A DNA stretch of 64,000 nt from Methylophilus sp. DW102 (GTDB lineage: Bacteria > Pseudomonadota > Gammaproteobacteria > Burkholderiales > Methylophilaceae): positions 310,001 through 374,000 of the forward strand of contig NZ_AP029023.1 of NCBI RefSeq assembly GCF_037076555.1. The letters run 5' to 3'. Every line of letters starts with the position of its first letter. The first letter of the stretch is position 1. Positions 16,381-24,960 of the stretch are shown in pieces. The translations under genes and the position numbers were made by a program. The notes beneath the pieces are model-generated. The model ran no database searches and was not told the origin of the DNA. It saw nothing but the letters and a program-made list of their open reading frames with translations.

Positions 16381-17727
16381 ATGAAATCCCCTGAATTGTT
16401 AGCGCCCGCCGGTGATCTTGATCGCATGCGTACGGCGTTTGATTACGGTGCAGACGCGGTCTACGCCGGACAGCCGCGCTACAGCTTGCGCGTGCGTGAA
16501 AATGATTTTTCAATGCAAAACTTGGCAATTGGCATTCAGGAGGCGCATGCACGCGGCAAAAAGTTTTTTGTCGCCAGCAATATTTCACCGCATAACGCCA
16601 AAGTGAAAACCTATATGCGCGATATGGCGCCGGTGATTGAAATGCAGCCCGACGCATTGATTATGGCCGACCCTGGCCTGATCATGATGGTACGCGAGCA
16701 ATGGCCGGACATGCCTGTCCATCTGTCGGTGCAGGCCAATGCGGTCAATTACGCTTCGGTTAAGTTCTGGCAGCGCATGGGCCTGACACGGGTGATTTTG
16801 TCACGTGAGTTATCGCTGGACGAGATTGCCGAAATCCGCCAGGAGTGTCCGGATATGGAGCTTGAGGTGTTTATTCACGGTGCCTTGTGTATCGCTTATT
16901 CCGGTCGTTGCCTGCTGTCAGGCTATTTCAATTCGCGCGATCCTAATCAGGGGACCTGTACTAACAGTTGCCGCTGGGATTACAAGGTGCATGATGCCCA
17001 GCCCGATGCCGCAGGCGTGATCCGTTTAAAAGAGTTTGATTTTCAGGCCGAGCTGGAACAATCCAATCTGTCTTCCTGTGGCTCATTACCGCGCCATCCG
17101 GCGGCAGACCAGGTTTACCTGATCGAGGAAAAAGGCCGTCCTGGCGAGCTTTTGCCTATCATGGAAGACGAACACGGCACCTATATCATGAATAGCAAGG
17201 ACTTGCGGGCGATTGAGCACGTGGAGAAGCTAATTGCCATTGGCGTCGATTCGCTCAAGATTGAAGGACGTACCAAGTCGCGCTACTACGTGGCGCGTAC
17301 CAGCCAGAATTACCGCCAGGCGATTGATGATGCCGTAGCCGGGCGTCCGTTTGACTGGCGTTTGCTGGGCGAGTTGGAGAACCTGGCCAACCGGGGCTAC
17401 ACCGATGGTTTTTACCAGCGTCACCATACCGCCGAGCACCAAAATTACGTCCAGGGGCACTCGAGTGCCAATCGCAGCCAGTATGTCGGCGATGTGGTGG
17501 CCTATGATGCAGAGCAGGGGCTGGCTTCCATTCAGGCGCGTAACAAATTTGCTGTAGGTGACAAATTGCAACTGATACACCCCAGTGGTAACCGCGACAT
17601 TGTGGTGGAGCAGCTTTTTGATAAGCGGGGCGAAGCCGTGCAGCAGGCCGCTGGCAGCGGGCATTTTGTCAAACTGCCGATTGCCGCATCTGCCCTGGAT
17701 AATGCCATGGTTGCCAAATATCTGTAA
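16381..17727 (+). CDS. yegQ: U32-family tRNA hydroxylation protein YegQ (TrhP)
   Basis: Protein of 448 residues of the peptidase U32 group. Despite the name, YegQ/TrhP is needed for prephenate-dependent 5-hydroxyuridine formation at tRNA position 34. Family marks are the start 'SPELLAPAGDLDRMRTAFDY', 'DAVYAGQPRYSLR', 'VHLSVQANAVNYASVKFW', and the cysteine cluster 'HGALCIAYSGRCLLSGYF' with 'GTCTNSCRWDY', probably an iron-sulfur site. 'DSLKIEGRTKSRYYVA' is the other conserved block. Length equals that of the E. coli protein. It probably shares a transcript with yjbQ and ends at a strong terminator. Confidence 0.92.
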   Translation: MKSPELLAPAGDLDRMRTAFDYGADAVYAGQPRYSLRVRENDFSMQNLAIGIQEAHARGKKFFVASNISPHNAKVKTYMRDMAPVIEMQPDALIMADPGLIMMVREQWPDMPVHLSVQANAVNYASVKFWQRMGLTRVILSRELSLDEIAEIRQECPDMELEVFIHGALCIAYSGRCLLSGYFNSRDPNQGTCTNSCRWDYKVHDAQPDAAGVIRLKEFDFQAELEQSNLSSCGSLPRHPAADQVYLIEEKGRPGELLPIMEDEHGTYIMNSKDLRAIEHVEKLIAIGVDSLKIEGRTKSRYYVARTSQNYRQAIDDAVAGRPFDWRLLGELENLANRGYTDGFYQRHHTAEHQNYVQGHSSANRSQYVGDVVAYDAEQGLASIQARNKFAVGDKLQLIHPSGNRDIVVEQLFDKRGEAVQQAAGSGHFVKLPIAASALDNAMVAKYL

Positions 17728-17749
17728 GTGCGAATCAATCTGGGCAATC

Positions 17750-17777
17750 AAAAAAGGGGAGTGAGCTCCCCTTTTTT
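17750..17777. terminator. Bidirectional intrinsic terminator
   Basis: Stem aaaaaaggggagc-like arms (17750-17761 with 17765-17776, loop tga) giving A and T runs on both sides. It lies between yegQ (plus) and the convergent CBS protein gene (minus). Confidence 0.88.
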
Positions 17778-17795
17778 GTTGTCTGCTGAAATGCA

Positions 17796-18227
17796 TCAGC
17801 TATGAATATAGCTTTCCAGTTGCTTGATCAGTGATTGCTGATAGTCGATCGTCTCTTTGAGAATATCCCCGATCGAAAGCATACCTAGCAGTTTGCCATG
17901 ATCGACCACGGGCAAGTGGCGGATACGTTTTTCCAGCATGGTGTTCATGGCCGACTCGACCAGGTCACCCGGTTTGCCTGTGATGACTTTTTCCGTCATC
18001 ACTTCACTGACTTGCGTGGTTTTGGATGAGCGGCCTTTCAGGATAATCTCGCGCGCATAATCGCGTTCCGAGAAGATTCCCACCAGTTCGCCGTCTTTGA
18101 TCACAGCCAGTGCACCAATCTGGTATTCCGCCAGAATCACCAGTGCGTCAAACACCGGTCGGTTGGGCGCAATACTAATGATGCCTTGATGTGTTTTATG
18201 AGTGAGTACTTGCTGAAGCGTCTTCAT
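17796..18227 (-). CDS. CBS domain-containing protein
   Basis: Cytoplasmic protein of 143 residues made of two CBS motifs (about residues 10-65 and 75-135), which pair into one module that binds adenosyl ligands such as AMP or ATP. Recognisable strands are 'ALAVIKDGELVGIFSERDYA', 'VSEVMTEKVITGKPGD' and 'HLPVVDHGKLLGMLSIGDI'. No catalytic domain is attached, so it likely acts as a stand-alone energy sensor or regulator of another protein. Ribosome site 'aggagg' is present upstream of the ATG. It lies back to back with the MarR gene. Confidence 0.88.
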   Translation of the reverse strand: MKTLQQVLTHKTHQGIISIAPNRPVFDALVILAEYQIGALAVIKDGELVGIFSERDYAREIILKGRSSKTTQVSEVMTEKVITGKPGDLVESAMNTMLEKRIRHLPVVDHGKLLGMLSIGDILKETIDYQQSLIKQLESYIHS

Positions 18228-18301
18228 GACTTCCTCCTTTCATAGGGCACGAGCGTCTAAATATACACCGATGTGTCGTGGAGTAAAACCTCAGATTTTT
18301 A

Positions 18302-18329
18302 TTGACATAATTAGCCGGCTAACTATAAT
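18302..18329 (+). promoter_or_regulatory. Consensus sigma-70 promoter of the MarR gene
   Basis: TTGACA at 18302-18307 and TATAAT at 18324-18329, both exact consensus, 16-base spacer. Transcription would begin near 18336, only about 4 bases before the ATG at 18340, so the message would be nearly leaderless if that ATG is used. Confidence 0.75.
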
Positions 18330-18341
18330 GTGGCTAATTAT
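18307..18341. promoter_or_regulatory. Overlapping palindromic operators (probable MarR autoregulation)
   Basis: A perfect 12-base palindrome ttagccggctaa (18311-18322) fills the promoter spacer. A second inverted repeat pairs ataattagcc (18307-18316) with ggctaattat (18332-18341), spanning the -10 box and the start codon. Paired dyads over a core promoter are the usual layout for MarR-family self-repression. Confidence 0.65.
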
Positions 18342-18849
18342 GTTACAACTTAGAGATCTTCCTACCCCAGAAGTCCTGCAACGGTTTGCCCAGCGCTATC
18401 CGGAAGCCGATGTCACGGCCATTGCGAGCTTCTTGATGTTGCTGCGTGTGGCCACCGATTTGTCAGTGGCGCTGGATGCCTGCCTGAGTAAACACGATTT
18501 GTTGCAGGGGCGCTGGTGGGTGTTGATTTTGTTGATGCGCGAAGTTGACCTGACTTCTACGCCCTCGGTGTTGGCAGAAAAGCTGGGGGTGACGCGCGCC
18601 ACCATGACTGGGTTGTTGGATGGCCTGGAGCAAGGTGGCCTGGTCCAGCGTATCTTGGTGCCAAAAGACAGGCGCAGTGTCAAAGTGCGTCTGACTGAAG
18701 CCGGGCAAGCCCGGCTGGATGCCGTGATGCCGGATTATTACACGCGGCTGCGCCAGTCTATGCAAGGGTTAAACGAGCAGCAGCGCCAGGATTTGCAAGC
18801 GCTGTTAGGGGTGATAGACCATGGCATCTCAGCCTGGGATTTTAAATAG
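18340..18849 (+). CDS. MarR family transcriptional regulator
   Basis: Winged-helix repressor of 169 residues from the ATG at 18340; the longer frame to 18226 runs across the promoter and is rejected. Dimerisation helices flank a DNA-binding core: recognition helix region 'STPSVLAEKLGVTRATMTGL', then 'LEQGGLVQRILVPKDRRSVK' forming the wing with the conserved Asp-Arg-Arg, then 'VRLTEAGQARLD'. The regulator probably controls itself and the two genes that follow on the same strand, an NTF2-like protein and an EamA transporter, which would suit efflux of a small inducing compound. The inducer is unknown. Confidence 0.87.
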   Translation: MLQLRDLPTPEVLQRFAQRYPEADVTAIASFLMLLRVATDLSVALDACLSKHDLLQGRWWVLILLMREVDLTSTPSVLAEKLGVTRATMTGLLDGLEQGGLVQRILVPKDRRSVKVRLTEAGQARLDAVMPDYYTRLRQSMQGLNEQQRQDLQALLGVIDHGISAWDFK

Positions 18850-18877
18850 TAATGTGTCTTTAATTCAGGAGTTTTGT

Positions 18878-19252
18878 ATGACTAATGTTGATCACTTCAT
18901 AGCGTTAAACCAGCAGTTTGATGCTGCCTTTAACAGCAAAAAACCACAGGCGATTGCGGCCTTATATGCAGAGCAGGCGATCGTGATGCCTGCGCCCGCT
19001 GGCCAGGTCGTGAAGGGCCGTCAGGCGGTTGCAGATTTTTTTGCTGGCCTGATTCAGGCTGGGGTCATTGAACATGCGCTGACGATGAACGAGGCGGTGG
19101 TCAGCGAAACGCTGGTCACTCAAACCGGACATTGGGCAGCAGCCATGATGGCTGAGGATGGCGTCAAGCAGCAGTTTGGTGGCAATGTGCAAGTGGTGTT
19201 TCAAAAGCAACCCGATGGGCGGTGGCTGGCTGTGACCCATATCTGGAACTAA
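18878..19252 (+). CDS. NTF2-like (SnoaL/DUF4440-type) protein
   Basis: Protein of 124 residues from the ATG at 18878 ('caggag' upstream); the longer frame overlaps the MarR gene and is rejected. It has the cone-shaped NTF2-like fold pattern: helix 'FIALNQQFDAAFNSKKPQ', 'AIAALYAEQAIVMPAPAGQV', 'GRQAVADFFAGLIQAG', and the ending 'DGRWLAVTHIWN'. Relatives are small cyclases, isomerases or ligand-binding proteins, often named YybH or DUF4440. It starts 28 bases after the MarR gene and is likely in its operon. Function is unknown. Confidence 0.8.
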   Translation: MTNVDHFIALNQQFDAAFNSKKPQAIAALYAEQAIVMPAPAGQVVKGRQAVADFFAGLIQAGVIEHALTMNEAVVSETLVTQTGHWAAAMMAEDGVKQQFGGNVQVVFQKQPDGRWLAVTHIWN

Positions 19253-19268
19253 ATCAGCGGATAACGGC

Positions 19269-20189
19269 ATGGATCAATTGGTTAAACAGCGTTCACAGGC
19301 ACTGACAGCACTGCTGGTGCTGACGCTGATCTGGGGCTATAACTGGGTGGTGATGAAAAGTGCATTGCAATATGCGGGGCCGTTCCAGTTTGCCGCCATG
19401 CGTACCTTTTTTGGCGCGCTGGTGTTGTTTTTGGTGCTGTATGTGACGCGGCGGCCAATGGGCTTGACCGAGTTTCCAACCATGCTGCTGCTCGGCATTT
19501 TGCAGAATGTGGGGTTTACCGGCGTGCTTATGTGGGCGCTGGTGCAAGGCGGCGCGGGCAAGACGGCGGTGCTGACTTATACCATGCCTTTCTGGACCTT
19601 GCTGTTTGCCTGGCCCATGCTCGGTGAGCGTATCCACGGCTGGCAATGGCTGGCGGTGATTTCGGCTGTGTTGGGCATGTTGTTTATTTTTGATCCTTTG
19701 CATTTGCGTGCAGACAGCTTCAGCATGCTGTTGGCAGTGTTGTCTGGTGTGTCGTGGGCGGTGTCTGCGATTATGACCAAGCAATTGCACAGACGTCATC
19801 CAACGCTAGACCTGATCAATCTGACCGCCTGGCCAATGTTGCTGGGTTCGCTGCCTATGGTGCTGATTGCCTTTCTGGTCCCTGCGCCGAGTATGCAATG
19901 GTCGGGTTATCTGATCGGCGCGGTATTGTTTAATGTGGTGTTATGTGGCGCGTTGGCCTGGTTGCTCTGGCTGTTTGCCTTGCAGCGGTTGCCCGCCGGG
20001 GTGGCCAGTATGGTCTCCATGCTGGCACCCGTGATTGGGGTGATTGCGGCCTGGATACAGTTGCATGAAGTGCCGGATGGCATGGAGATGATCGGCATGG
20101 CACTGATTCTGTTTTCCCTCAGCCTGATTTCCATTCTGATGATGCGGCCTGCCTATCACGGTATCCCGCCGGCGAGTGCCAACGTTTAG
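19269..20189 (+). CDS. EamA family (DMT superfamily) transporter
   Basis: A 306-residue inner-membrane protein with ten predicted helices in two EamA halves. Characteristic parts are 'LTLIWGYNWVVMKSALQ', 'PFQFAAMRTFFGALVL', 'VLTYTMPFWTLLFAWPMLGE' and the second-half 'ASMVSMLAPVIGVIAAWIQL'. It begins 16 bases after the NTF2-like gene, so MarR, NTF2-like and transporter form one probable unit. That context favours export of a compound sensed by the MarR protein. It is unlike the first EamA protein (1446-2363) except in overall fold. Confidence 0.87.
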   Translation: MDQLVKQRSQALTALLVLTLIWGYNWVVMKSALQYAGPFQFAAMRTFFGALVLFLVLYVTRRPMGLTEFPTMLLLGILQNVGFTGVLMWALVQGGAGKTAVLTYTMPFWTLLFAWPMLGERIHGWQWLAVISAVLGMLFIFDPLHLRADSFSMLLAVLSGVSWAVSAIMTKQLHRRHPTLDLINLTAWPMLLGSLPMVLIAFLVPAPSMQWSGYLIGAVLFNVVLCGALAWLLWLFALQRLPAGVASMVSMLAPVIGVIAAWIQLHEVPDGMEMIGMALILFSLSLISILMMRPAYHGIPPASANV

Positions 20190-20226
20190 CGCCATTTTTC
20201 GCTGTTCTCCCGGTTTTTTCATTGCG

Positions 20227-20259
20227 CAGGGCTTGCGTAAATCAGGCCCTGTTTTTATT
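20227..20259 (+). terminator. Intrinsic terminator
   Basis: Stem cagggc (20227-20232) / gccctg (20246-20251) with a 13-base loop and a following T run. It ends the MarR-EamA unit before yebC. Confidence 0.7.
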
Positions 20260-20370
20260 GATCTTGCCTATCTGCCTTCAATCAAGCCGCCGCCAAGCCT
20301 GCTTGCGCCTGTGGTAAAATCCGCCAGTTAAAACATTTCATCCCGTTGTTAAAAAATACAAGGAAGTCAT

Positions 20371-21099
20371 ATGGCTGGACATAGTAAATGGGCCAATATC
20401 CAACATCGCAAAGGTCGTCAGGATGCCAAGCGCGGCAAAATCTTCACCAAGCTGATTAAAGAGATCACGGTTTCTGCGCGTATGGGGGGCGGTGATACAG
20501 CCATGAACCCGCGTTTGCGGGCAGCCGTGGCAGCGGCCAAAGAAGAGAATATGCCTTCAGACAATATCACGCGTGCCATCAAAAAAGGCACGGGTGAGCT
20601 CGAGGGTGTTAACTACGAAGAAATTCGTTATGAAGGCTATGGCATCAATGGTGCGGCCATCATTATTGATTGTCTGACCGATAACCGTCAGCGTGCGGTG
20701 ATGGACGTGCGCCATGCCCTAACCAAGCATGGTGGCAACCTCGGCACTGATGGTAGCGTGGCTTTTATGTTCAAGCACTGTGGTCAGCTGGTGTTTGAGC
20801 CTGGTGTGTCAGAAGATGCCGTCATGGAAGCGGCACTGGAAGCCGGTGCGGAAGATGTGATTGCCGATGAGGATGGCAGCATAGAAGTGATCACGGCCCC
20901 TAGCGATTTTGTCACGGTGAAAGAAGCGCTTGAGGCTGCGGGCCTGAAGGCGGTGATGGCGCAAGTGACCATGAAGCCGCTGAATGAAGTGGTGTTCACT
21001 GGCGAGGATGCGGTCAAAATGCAAAAAATTCTCGACATGCTCGAAGACCTCGATGACGTGCAAGAGGTCTACACTTCTGCCGTGATTGAAGAAGATTAA
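20371..21099 (+). CDS. yebC: YebC/PmpR family regulatory protein
   Basis: Protein of 242 residues with the start '[20 protein letters not shown]', the family hallmark, and three domains: an N-terminal helical part and two alpha/beta parts ('NCDLTDN'-like segment reads '[14 protein letters not shown]', then '[13 protein letters not shown]'). YebC proteins bind DNA and regulate genes in some species; recent work also links the family to ribosome rescue at proline stretches. Ribosome site 'aaggaag' precedes the ATG. It heads the ruvCAB genes, a very common order in proteobacteria. Confidence 0.95.
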   Translation: MAGHSKWANIQHRKGRQDAKRGKIFTKLIKEITVSARMGGGDTAMNPRLRAAVAAAKEENMPSDNITRAIKKGTGELEGVNYEEIRYEGYGINGAAIIIDCLTDNRQRAVMDVRHALTKHGGNLGTDGSVAFMFKHCGQLVFEPGVSEDAVMEAALEAGAEDVIADEDGSIEVITAPSDFVTVKEALEAAGLKAVMAQVTMKPLNEVVFTGEDAVKMQKILDMLEDLDDVQEVYTSAVIEED

Positions 21100-21158
21100 A
21101 TGGCGCGATTGGCGGTGCACGCCTTTCTTGCCAACCGACTTGAACTGGGTGTCTTGAC

Positions 21159-21719
21159 GTGAGTAGTCAGCGTATTTTGGGCATAGACCCCGGCCTGAGA
21201 ATTACGGGTTTCGGTGTGATAGAAGCCGTGGATAGCAAATTGTCCTACGTGACCAGTGGCGTGATTAAAACCGCATCAGCCAAAAAAACCGCAGAGGGCG
21301 AGTCAGAAAAAGAGGCCTTGCCCGAGCGCCTGAAGGTCATTCTGGATGGCTTGTTTGAGGTGATTTCAACCTACCAGCCCACGCAAGTGGCGATTGAAAA
21401 AGTGTTTGTTAATGTCAACCCCCAGTCCACGCTATTATTGGGTCAGGCGCGCGGTGCCGCCATTTCTGCGGCGGTGATCCGTCAACTGCCGGTGGCCGAA
21501 TATACGGCGCTGCAAGTGAAGCAATCGGTCGTGGGTAATGGCCATGCGCAAAAAGAACAGGTGCAAGAGATGGTCAAGCGCCTGCTTAAATTACCGGCTA
21601 CACCTAGCCCGGACTCTGCCGACGCCTTGGCTTGCGCGATTTGTCATGCACATGGCGGTCAGGGGCTGGGGGCTTTGGCCACCACCGGCTTCAGAGTTAG
21701 AAATGGAAGATTGATATGA
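21159..21719 (+). CDS. ruvC: Holliday junction endonuclease RuvC
   Basis: Endonuclease of 186 residues that cuts four-way DNA junctions during recombinational repair. It has the RNase H-like acidic residues: Asp in '[14 protein letters not shown]', Glu in '[14 protein letters not shown]', and Asp in '[16 protein letters not shown]'. The start is a GTG at 21159. An unusual short Lys/Glu-rich insertion ('[18 protein letters not shown]') sits after the second strand. The stop overlaps the ruvA start by 4 bases (atga), so the two are translationally coupled. Confidence 0.95.
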   Translation: MSSQRILGIDPGLRITGFGVIEAVDSKLSYVTSGVIKTASAKKTAEGESEKEALPERLKVILDGLFEVISTYQPTQVAIEKVFVNVNPQSTLLLGQARGAAISAAVIRQLPVAEYTALQVKQSVVGNGHAQKEQVQEMVKRLLKLPATPSPDSADALACAICHAHGGQGLGALATTGFRVRNGRLI

Positions 21720-22291
21720 TCGCACGCCTGAATGGCCGCTTGCTGGAAAAGTCCCCACCCTTGATTGTGGTGGATTGCAATGGCGTGGGCTATGAAGTAG
21801 AGGTGCCGATGAGCACTTTTTATAATTTGCCCGATCTGGGGCAACCTGTGCAGATTTTGACGCATATGGTGGTGCGCGAGGATGCGCAGCTGCTGTATGG
21901 CTTTGGCAGTGAGCAAGAGAAAAACACCTTCAAGCAATTGTTGAAGGTGAATGGCATTGGTGCCAAGTCTGCGCTGGCGATTTTGAGTGGTGTCAGCGTG
22001 AATGATTTGATGCTCGCTGTCAGCCAGCAAGAAGTCGGCTTGCTGACGCGTATTCCCGGCATCGGCAAAAAAACGGCCGAGCGTTTGTTACTCGAGCTCA
22101 AAGACAAATTTGTGGTGACGGGGTCCACCTCGGCGCAACCGGCCGTCAAAGCGGCGACAGATGATATCCTCAATGCACTGGTGGCGCTTGGTTACTATGA
22201 GCGTGAGGCGGCTGCGACCCTGAAGTTGCTGGAACCTGGCATTAGTGTGAGCGATGGTATCCGGCAGGCGCTCAAGTATCTGGCCAAGTAG
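21716..22291 (+). CDS. ruvA: Holliday junction branch migration protein RuvA
   Basis: Junction-binding subunit of 191 residues that recruits the RuvB motor. The OB-fold start '[20 protein letters not shown]', two helix-hairpin-helix motifs ('[16 protein letters not shown]' and '[20 protein letters not shown]'), and the C-terminal RuvB-binding three-helix domain ('[18 protein letters not shown]') are all visible. It overlaps ruvC by 4 bases; a 129-base gap separates it from ruvB. Confidence 0.96.
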   Translation: MIARLNGRLLEKSPPLIVVDCNGVGYEVEVPMSTFYNLPDLGQPVQILTHMVVREDAQLLYGFGSEQEKNTFKQLLKVNGIGAKSALAILSGVSVNDLMLAVSQQEVGLLTRIPGIGKKTAERLLLELKDKFVVTGSTSAQPAVKAATDDILNALVALGYYEREAAATLKLLEPGISVSDGIRQALKYLAK

Positions 22292-22420
22292 TCCGGCCAG
22301 GCCGAGCGCGAGTCTGTAATAGTCATACGCTGCATGGTATGATGACAAAAATAACTGATTCAATCGCGGCATGAGGCCTTCATTGTTGAGTATTGCATTG
22401 CACTTCATCGCCCATCACCC

Positions 22421-23467
22421 ATGATAGAAACCGATAGACTCGTCGCTCCCGCTACTGCCAGCACTCAAGAAGAGGCGCTTGAGCGTGCCTTGCGCCCCAA
22501 GCATCTGGATGAGTATGTGGGGCAGGAGAAGGCGCGCGGTCAACTCGAAATCTTTATTAATGCGGCCCGTGGCCGGCAAGAGGCGCTTGATCACGTGCTG
22601 CTGTTCGGCCCGCCTGGTCTGGGTAAAACCACCCTTGCTCACATTGTGGCTAAAGAGATGGGCGTGAACCTGCGCATGACCTCGGGCCCGGTGTTGGAGC
22701 GGGCCGGCGATCTGGCTGCATTGCTGACCAATCTTGAACCCAACGACGTCTTATTTATTGACGAGATTCATCGCCTGAGCCCGGTGGTTGAGGAGATATT
22801 GTATCCGGCCATGGAAGATTACCGACTCGATATCATGATCGGTGAAGGACCTGCAGCACGCAGTGTGCGACTGGATTTGCCGCCTTTTACGCTGGTGGGG
22901 GCGACCACGCGCGCGGGCATGTTGACCAACCCCTTGCGTGACCGCTTTGGCATTGTGGCGCGGCTGGAGTTTTACAGTCACGCCGAGCTCTCCAAGATTG
23001 TCATGCGGTCGGCCAACTTGCTCGAGGTTGAAATGCAAGCGGCCGGGGCACTGGAGATTGCCAGACGTTCACGCGGCACACCGCGGATTGCCAACCGCCT
23101 GCTACGTCGGGTCAGGGATTATGCGCAAGTCAAATCGGATGGCATTGTGACCGATACGATTGCCGATGCCGCCTTGAAAATGCTGGATGTCGATCAGCAA
23201 GGGCTGGATGTGATGGATCGCAAGTTATTGCAGGCGGTGGTTGAAAAGTTTGGTGGCGGGCCAGTGGGACTGGACAATCTTGCCGCGGCCATTGGTGAAG
23301 AGCGTGACACCATAGAAGATGTGCTGGAGCCCTATCTGATTCAGCAAGGCTATCTGATGCGCACGCCGCGCGGACGCGTGGCCACGCAGTTGACTTACCA
23401 GCATTTTGGCTTGAAAGCGCCTGTCAGCATGGTGTCAGCCGATTTATGGCAAGATGCCGGGCAATAA
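22421..23467 (+). CDS. ruvB: Holliday junction ATP-dependent helicase RuvB
   Basis: AAA+ motor of 348 residues that drives branch migration with RuvA. Walker A is '[12 protein letters not shown]', Walker B '[12 protein letters not shown]', sensor 1 '[20 protein letters not shown]', and the C-terminal winged helix holds '[13 protein letters not shown]'. The N-terminal '[19 protein letters not shown]' is standard. Length matches the family. The stop lies one base before the ybgC start, linking ruv genes to the tol-pal group in one long plus-strand run. Confidence 0.97.
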   Translation: MIETDRLVAPATASTQEEALERALRPKHLDEYVGQEKARGQLEIFINAARGRQEALDHVLLFGPPGLGKTTLAHIVAKEMGVNLRMTSGPVLERAGDLAALLTNLEPNDVLFIDEIHRLSPVVEEILYPAMEDYRLDIMIGEGPAARSVRLDLPPFTLVGATTRAGMLTNPLRDRFGIVARLEFYSHAELSKIVMRSANLLEVEMQAAGALEIARRSRGTPRIANRLLRRVRDYAQVKSDGIVTDTIADAALKMLDVDQQGLDVMDRKLLQAVVEKFGGGPVGLDNLAAAIGEERDTIEDVLEPYLIQQGYLMRTPRGRVATQLTYQHFGLKAPVSMVSADLWQDAGQ

Positions 23468-23468
23468 C

Positions 23469-23864
23469 ATGGTTGAGTTTCCTGTACGTGTGTATTACGA
23501 GGATACCGATGCCGGTGGTGTGGTCTATCACAGCCGCTACCTGAATTTTATGGAGCGTGCGCGCACCGAGTGGTTGCGGGCGGCAGGCTTTGACCAAAGC
23601 GCGCTCAAGCAGCAAGAACAAGTGTTGTTTGTCGTCCACAGCATGCAGCTACAATTTAAAAAACCGGCCCGGCTGGATGACCAGTTGCGCGTGGTTTCGC
23701 AGTTGCTGGAGATGGGGCGTGGCAGTTTTAGCTGCCAGCAGCAGGTCATGCGTGATGAAACGATTTTAATTGAGGCACAGGTGAAAGTCGCCTGTGTCGA
23801 TGCGGATTCATTTAAACCCACGGGTATTCCGGCCCGTATCAAAATTGCACTGGAGTCTTCATGA
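23469..23864 (+). CDS. ybgC: Tol-Pal associated acyl-CoA thioesterase YbgC
   Basis: Hot-dog fold thioesterase of 131 residues, start ATG at 23469 right after the ruvB stop (an earlier ATG inside ruvB is less likely). The active-site motif is 'YYEDTDAGGVVYHSRYLNFM' with its Asp. YbgC cleaves short acyl-CoA or acyl-ACP thioesters and is encoded first in the tol-pal operon of most proteobacteria, as here. Its link to envelope constriction is genetic rather than understood. The stop overlaps the tolQ start by 4 bases. Confidence 0.94.
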   Translation: MVEFPVRVYYEDTDAGGVVYHSRYLNFMERARTEWLRAAGFDQSALKQQEQVLFVVHSMQLQFKKPARLDDQLRVVSQLLEMGRGSFSCQQQVMRDETILIEAQVKVACVDADSFKPTGIPARIKIALESS

Positions 23865-24535
23865 ATGTAGCGAACGATATGTCGATTTTTACCTTGGTGA
23901 GCGGGGCCAGTTTGCCAGTTCAGCTGGTGATGCTGATTCTGCTGCTGACCTCACTAGCGTCCTGGTGGTATATCTTCATTAAAGTTTTTTCACTTAAGGC
24001 TGCCAACGAAAATGTGGATCAGTTTGAAGCGCAATTCTGGTCCGGCGGTGATTTGAACGAGCTGTATGAGCGCATCACGACTGGTCGCAAAACACCTCAA
24101 GGCATGGCCAGCATTTTTCAGGCCGGGTTAAAAGAATTTATCCGTTACAAGCAGCAAAAAGATACCGAAGTCAGTGATGTGATGGAGGCGACGCGTCGTG
24201 CCATGCGTGCAGCGTATAACCGCGAACTGGATTATCTGGATGCGCACCTGCCATTCTTGGCTTCCGTAGGTTCGGTCAGTCCTTACATCGGCCTGTTCGG
24301 CACAGTATGGGGCATCATGAACGCCTTCCGTGGCTTGTCTAACGTTGCGCAGGCGACATTGAGCCAGGTTGCCCCTGGCATTGCCGAGGCGCTGGTGGCG
24401 ACTGCGATCGGGTTGTTTGCCGCGATCCCAGCCGTGATTGCCTATAACCGCTTTGCTGCGGGCGTAGACCGCCTCTCTGTCCGTTACGAGAGCTTTATCG
24501 AAGAATTTACCAACATTTTGCAACGTAGAGCCTGA
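23861..24535 (+). CDS. tolQ: Tol-Pal system proton channel subunit TolQ
   Basis: Inner-membrane protein of 224 residues of the ExbB/MotA/TolQ family. One N-terminal helix ('VQLVMLILLLTSLASWWYIF') and two later helices ('PFLASVGSVSPYIGLFGTVW' with its conserved Gly/Pro pattern, then 'IAEALVATAIGLFAAIPAVI') flank a large cytoplasmic loop. With TolR it forms the proton-driven motor that energises TolA for outer membrane invagination at division. It overlaps ybgC by 4 bases and precedes tolR by 11. Confidence 0.96.
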   Translation: MNVANDMSIFTLVSGASLPVQLVMLILLLTSLASWWYIFIKVFSLKAANENVDQFEAQFWSGGDLNELYERITTGRKTPQGMASIFQAGLKEFIRYKQQKDTEVSDVMEATRRAMRAAYNRELDYLDAHLPFLASVGSVSPYIGLFGTVWGIMNAFRGLSNVAQATLSQVAPGIAEALVATAIGLFAAIPAVIAYNRFAAGVDRLSVRYESFIEEFTNILQRRA

Positions 24536-24546
24536 TAGGAGCCGCG

Positions 24547-24939
24547 ATGAGCAGAACGCGTAAACGTCGCATGATGAACCAGATTAACGTCGTCCCCTAT
24601 ATCGACGTCACGCTGGTGTTGCTGGTGATTTTTATGGTGACCGCGCCCATGACCAATCCCGGTATGGTGGAGTTGCCCAAAGTCGGGCAGGCGCTCAAGC
24701 AGAGTGGTGACCCGATTGTGATCACCGTGCAAAAAGAAGGCACTGTGATGATGGAAGGCAAAGAAATGCAGCGTGACGATATGCTGGCTTTGATTCGTCA
24801 GCGCCTGTCTGAGACACAAAAGCCGGTGGTGGTGTCTGCAGATAAAAATACGCCTTATGGTGAAGTGGTGTCCGTCATGGATTTGCTCAAGCAAGCGCAG
24901 GTGAATCAAGTTGGTTTGCTGTTTCAGAATGAGAAATAA
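24547..24939 (+). CDS. tolR: Tol-Pal system protein TolR
   Basis: Single-helix inner-membrane protein of 130 residues of the ExbD/TolR family. The membrane segment 'VVPYIDVTLVLLVIFMVTAP' carries the protonatable Asp typical of the motor. The periplasmic domain includes 'VVVSADKNTPYGEVVSVMDL', standard for the family. An Arg-rich start ('SRTRKRRMMNQINV') anchors the N-terminus in the cytoplasm. It works with TolQ, encoded just upstream. Confidence 0.95.
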   Translation: MSRTRKRRMMNQINVVPYIDVTLVLLVIFMVTAPMTNPGMVELPKVGQALKQSGDPIVITVQKEGTVMMEGKEMQRDDMLALIRQRLSETQKPVVVSADKNTPYGEVVSVMDLLKQAQVNQVGLLFQNEK

Positions 24940-24960
24940 CGGGCAGGTTGCTTAAAGCGC

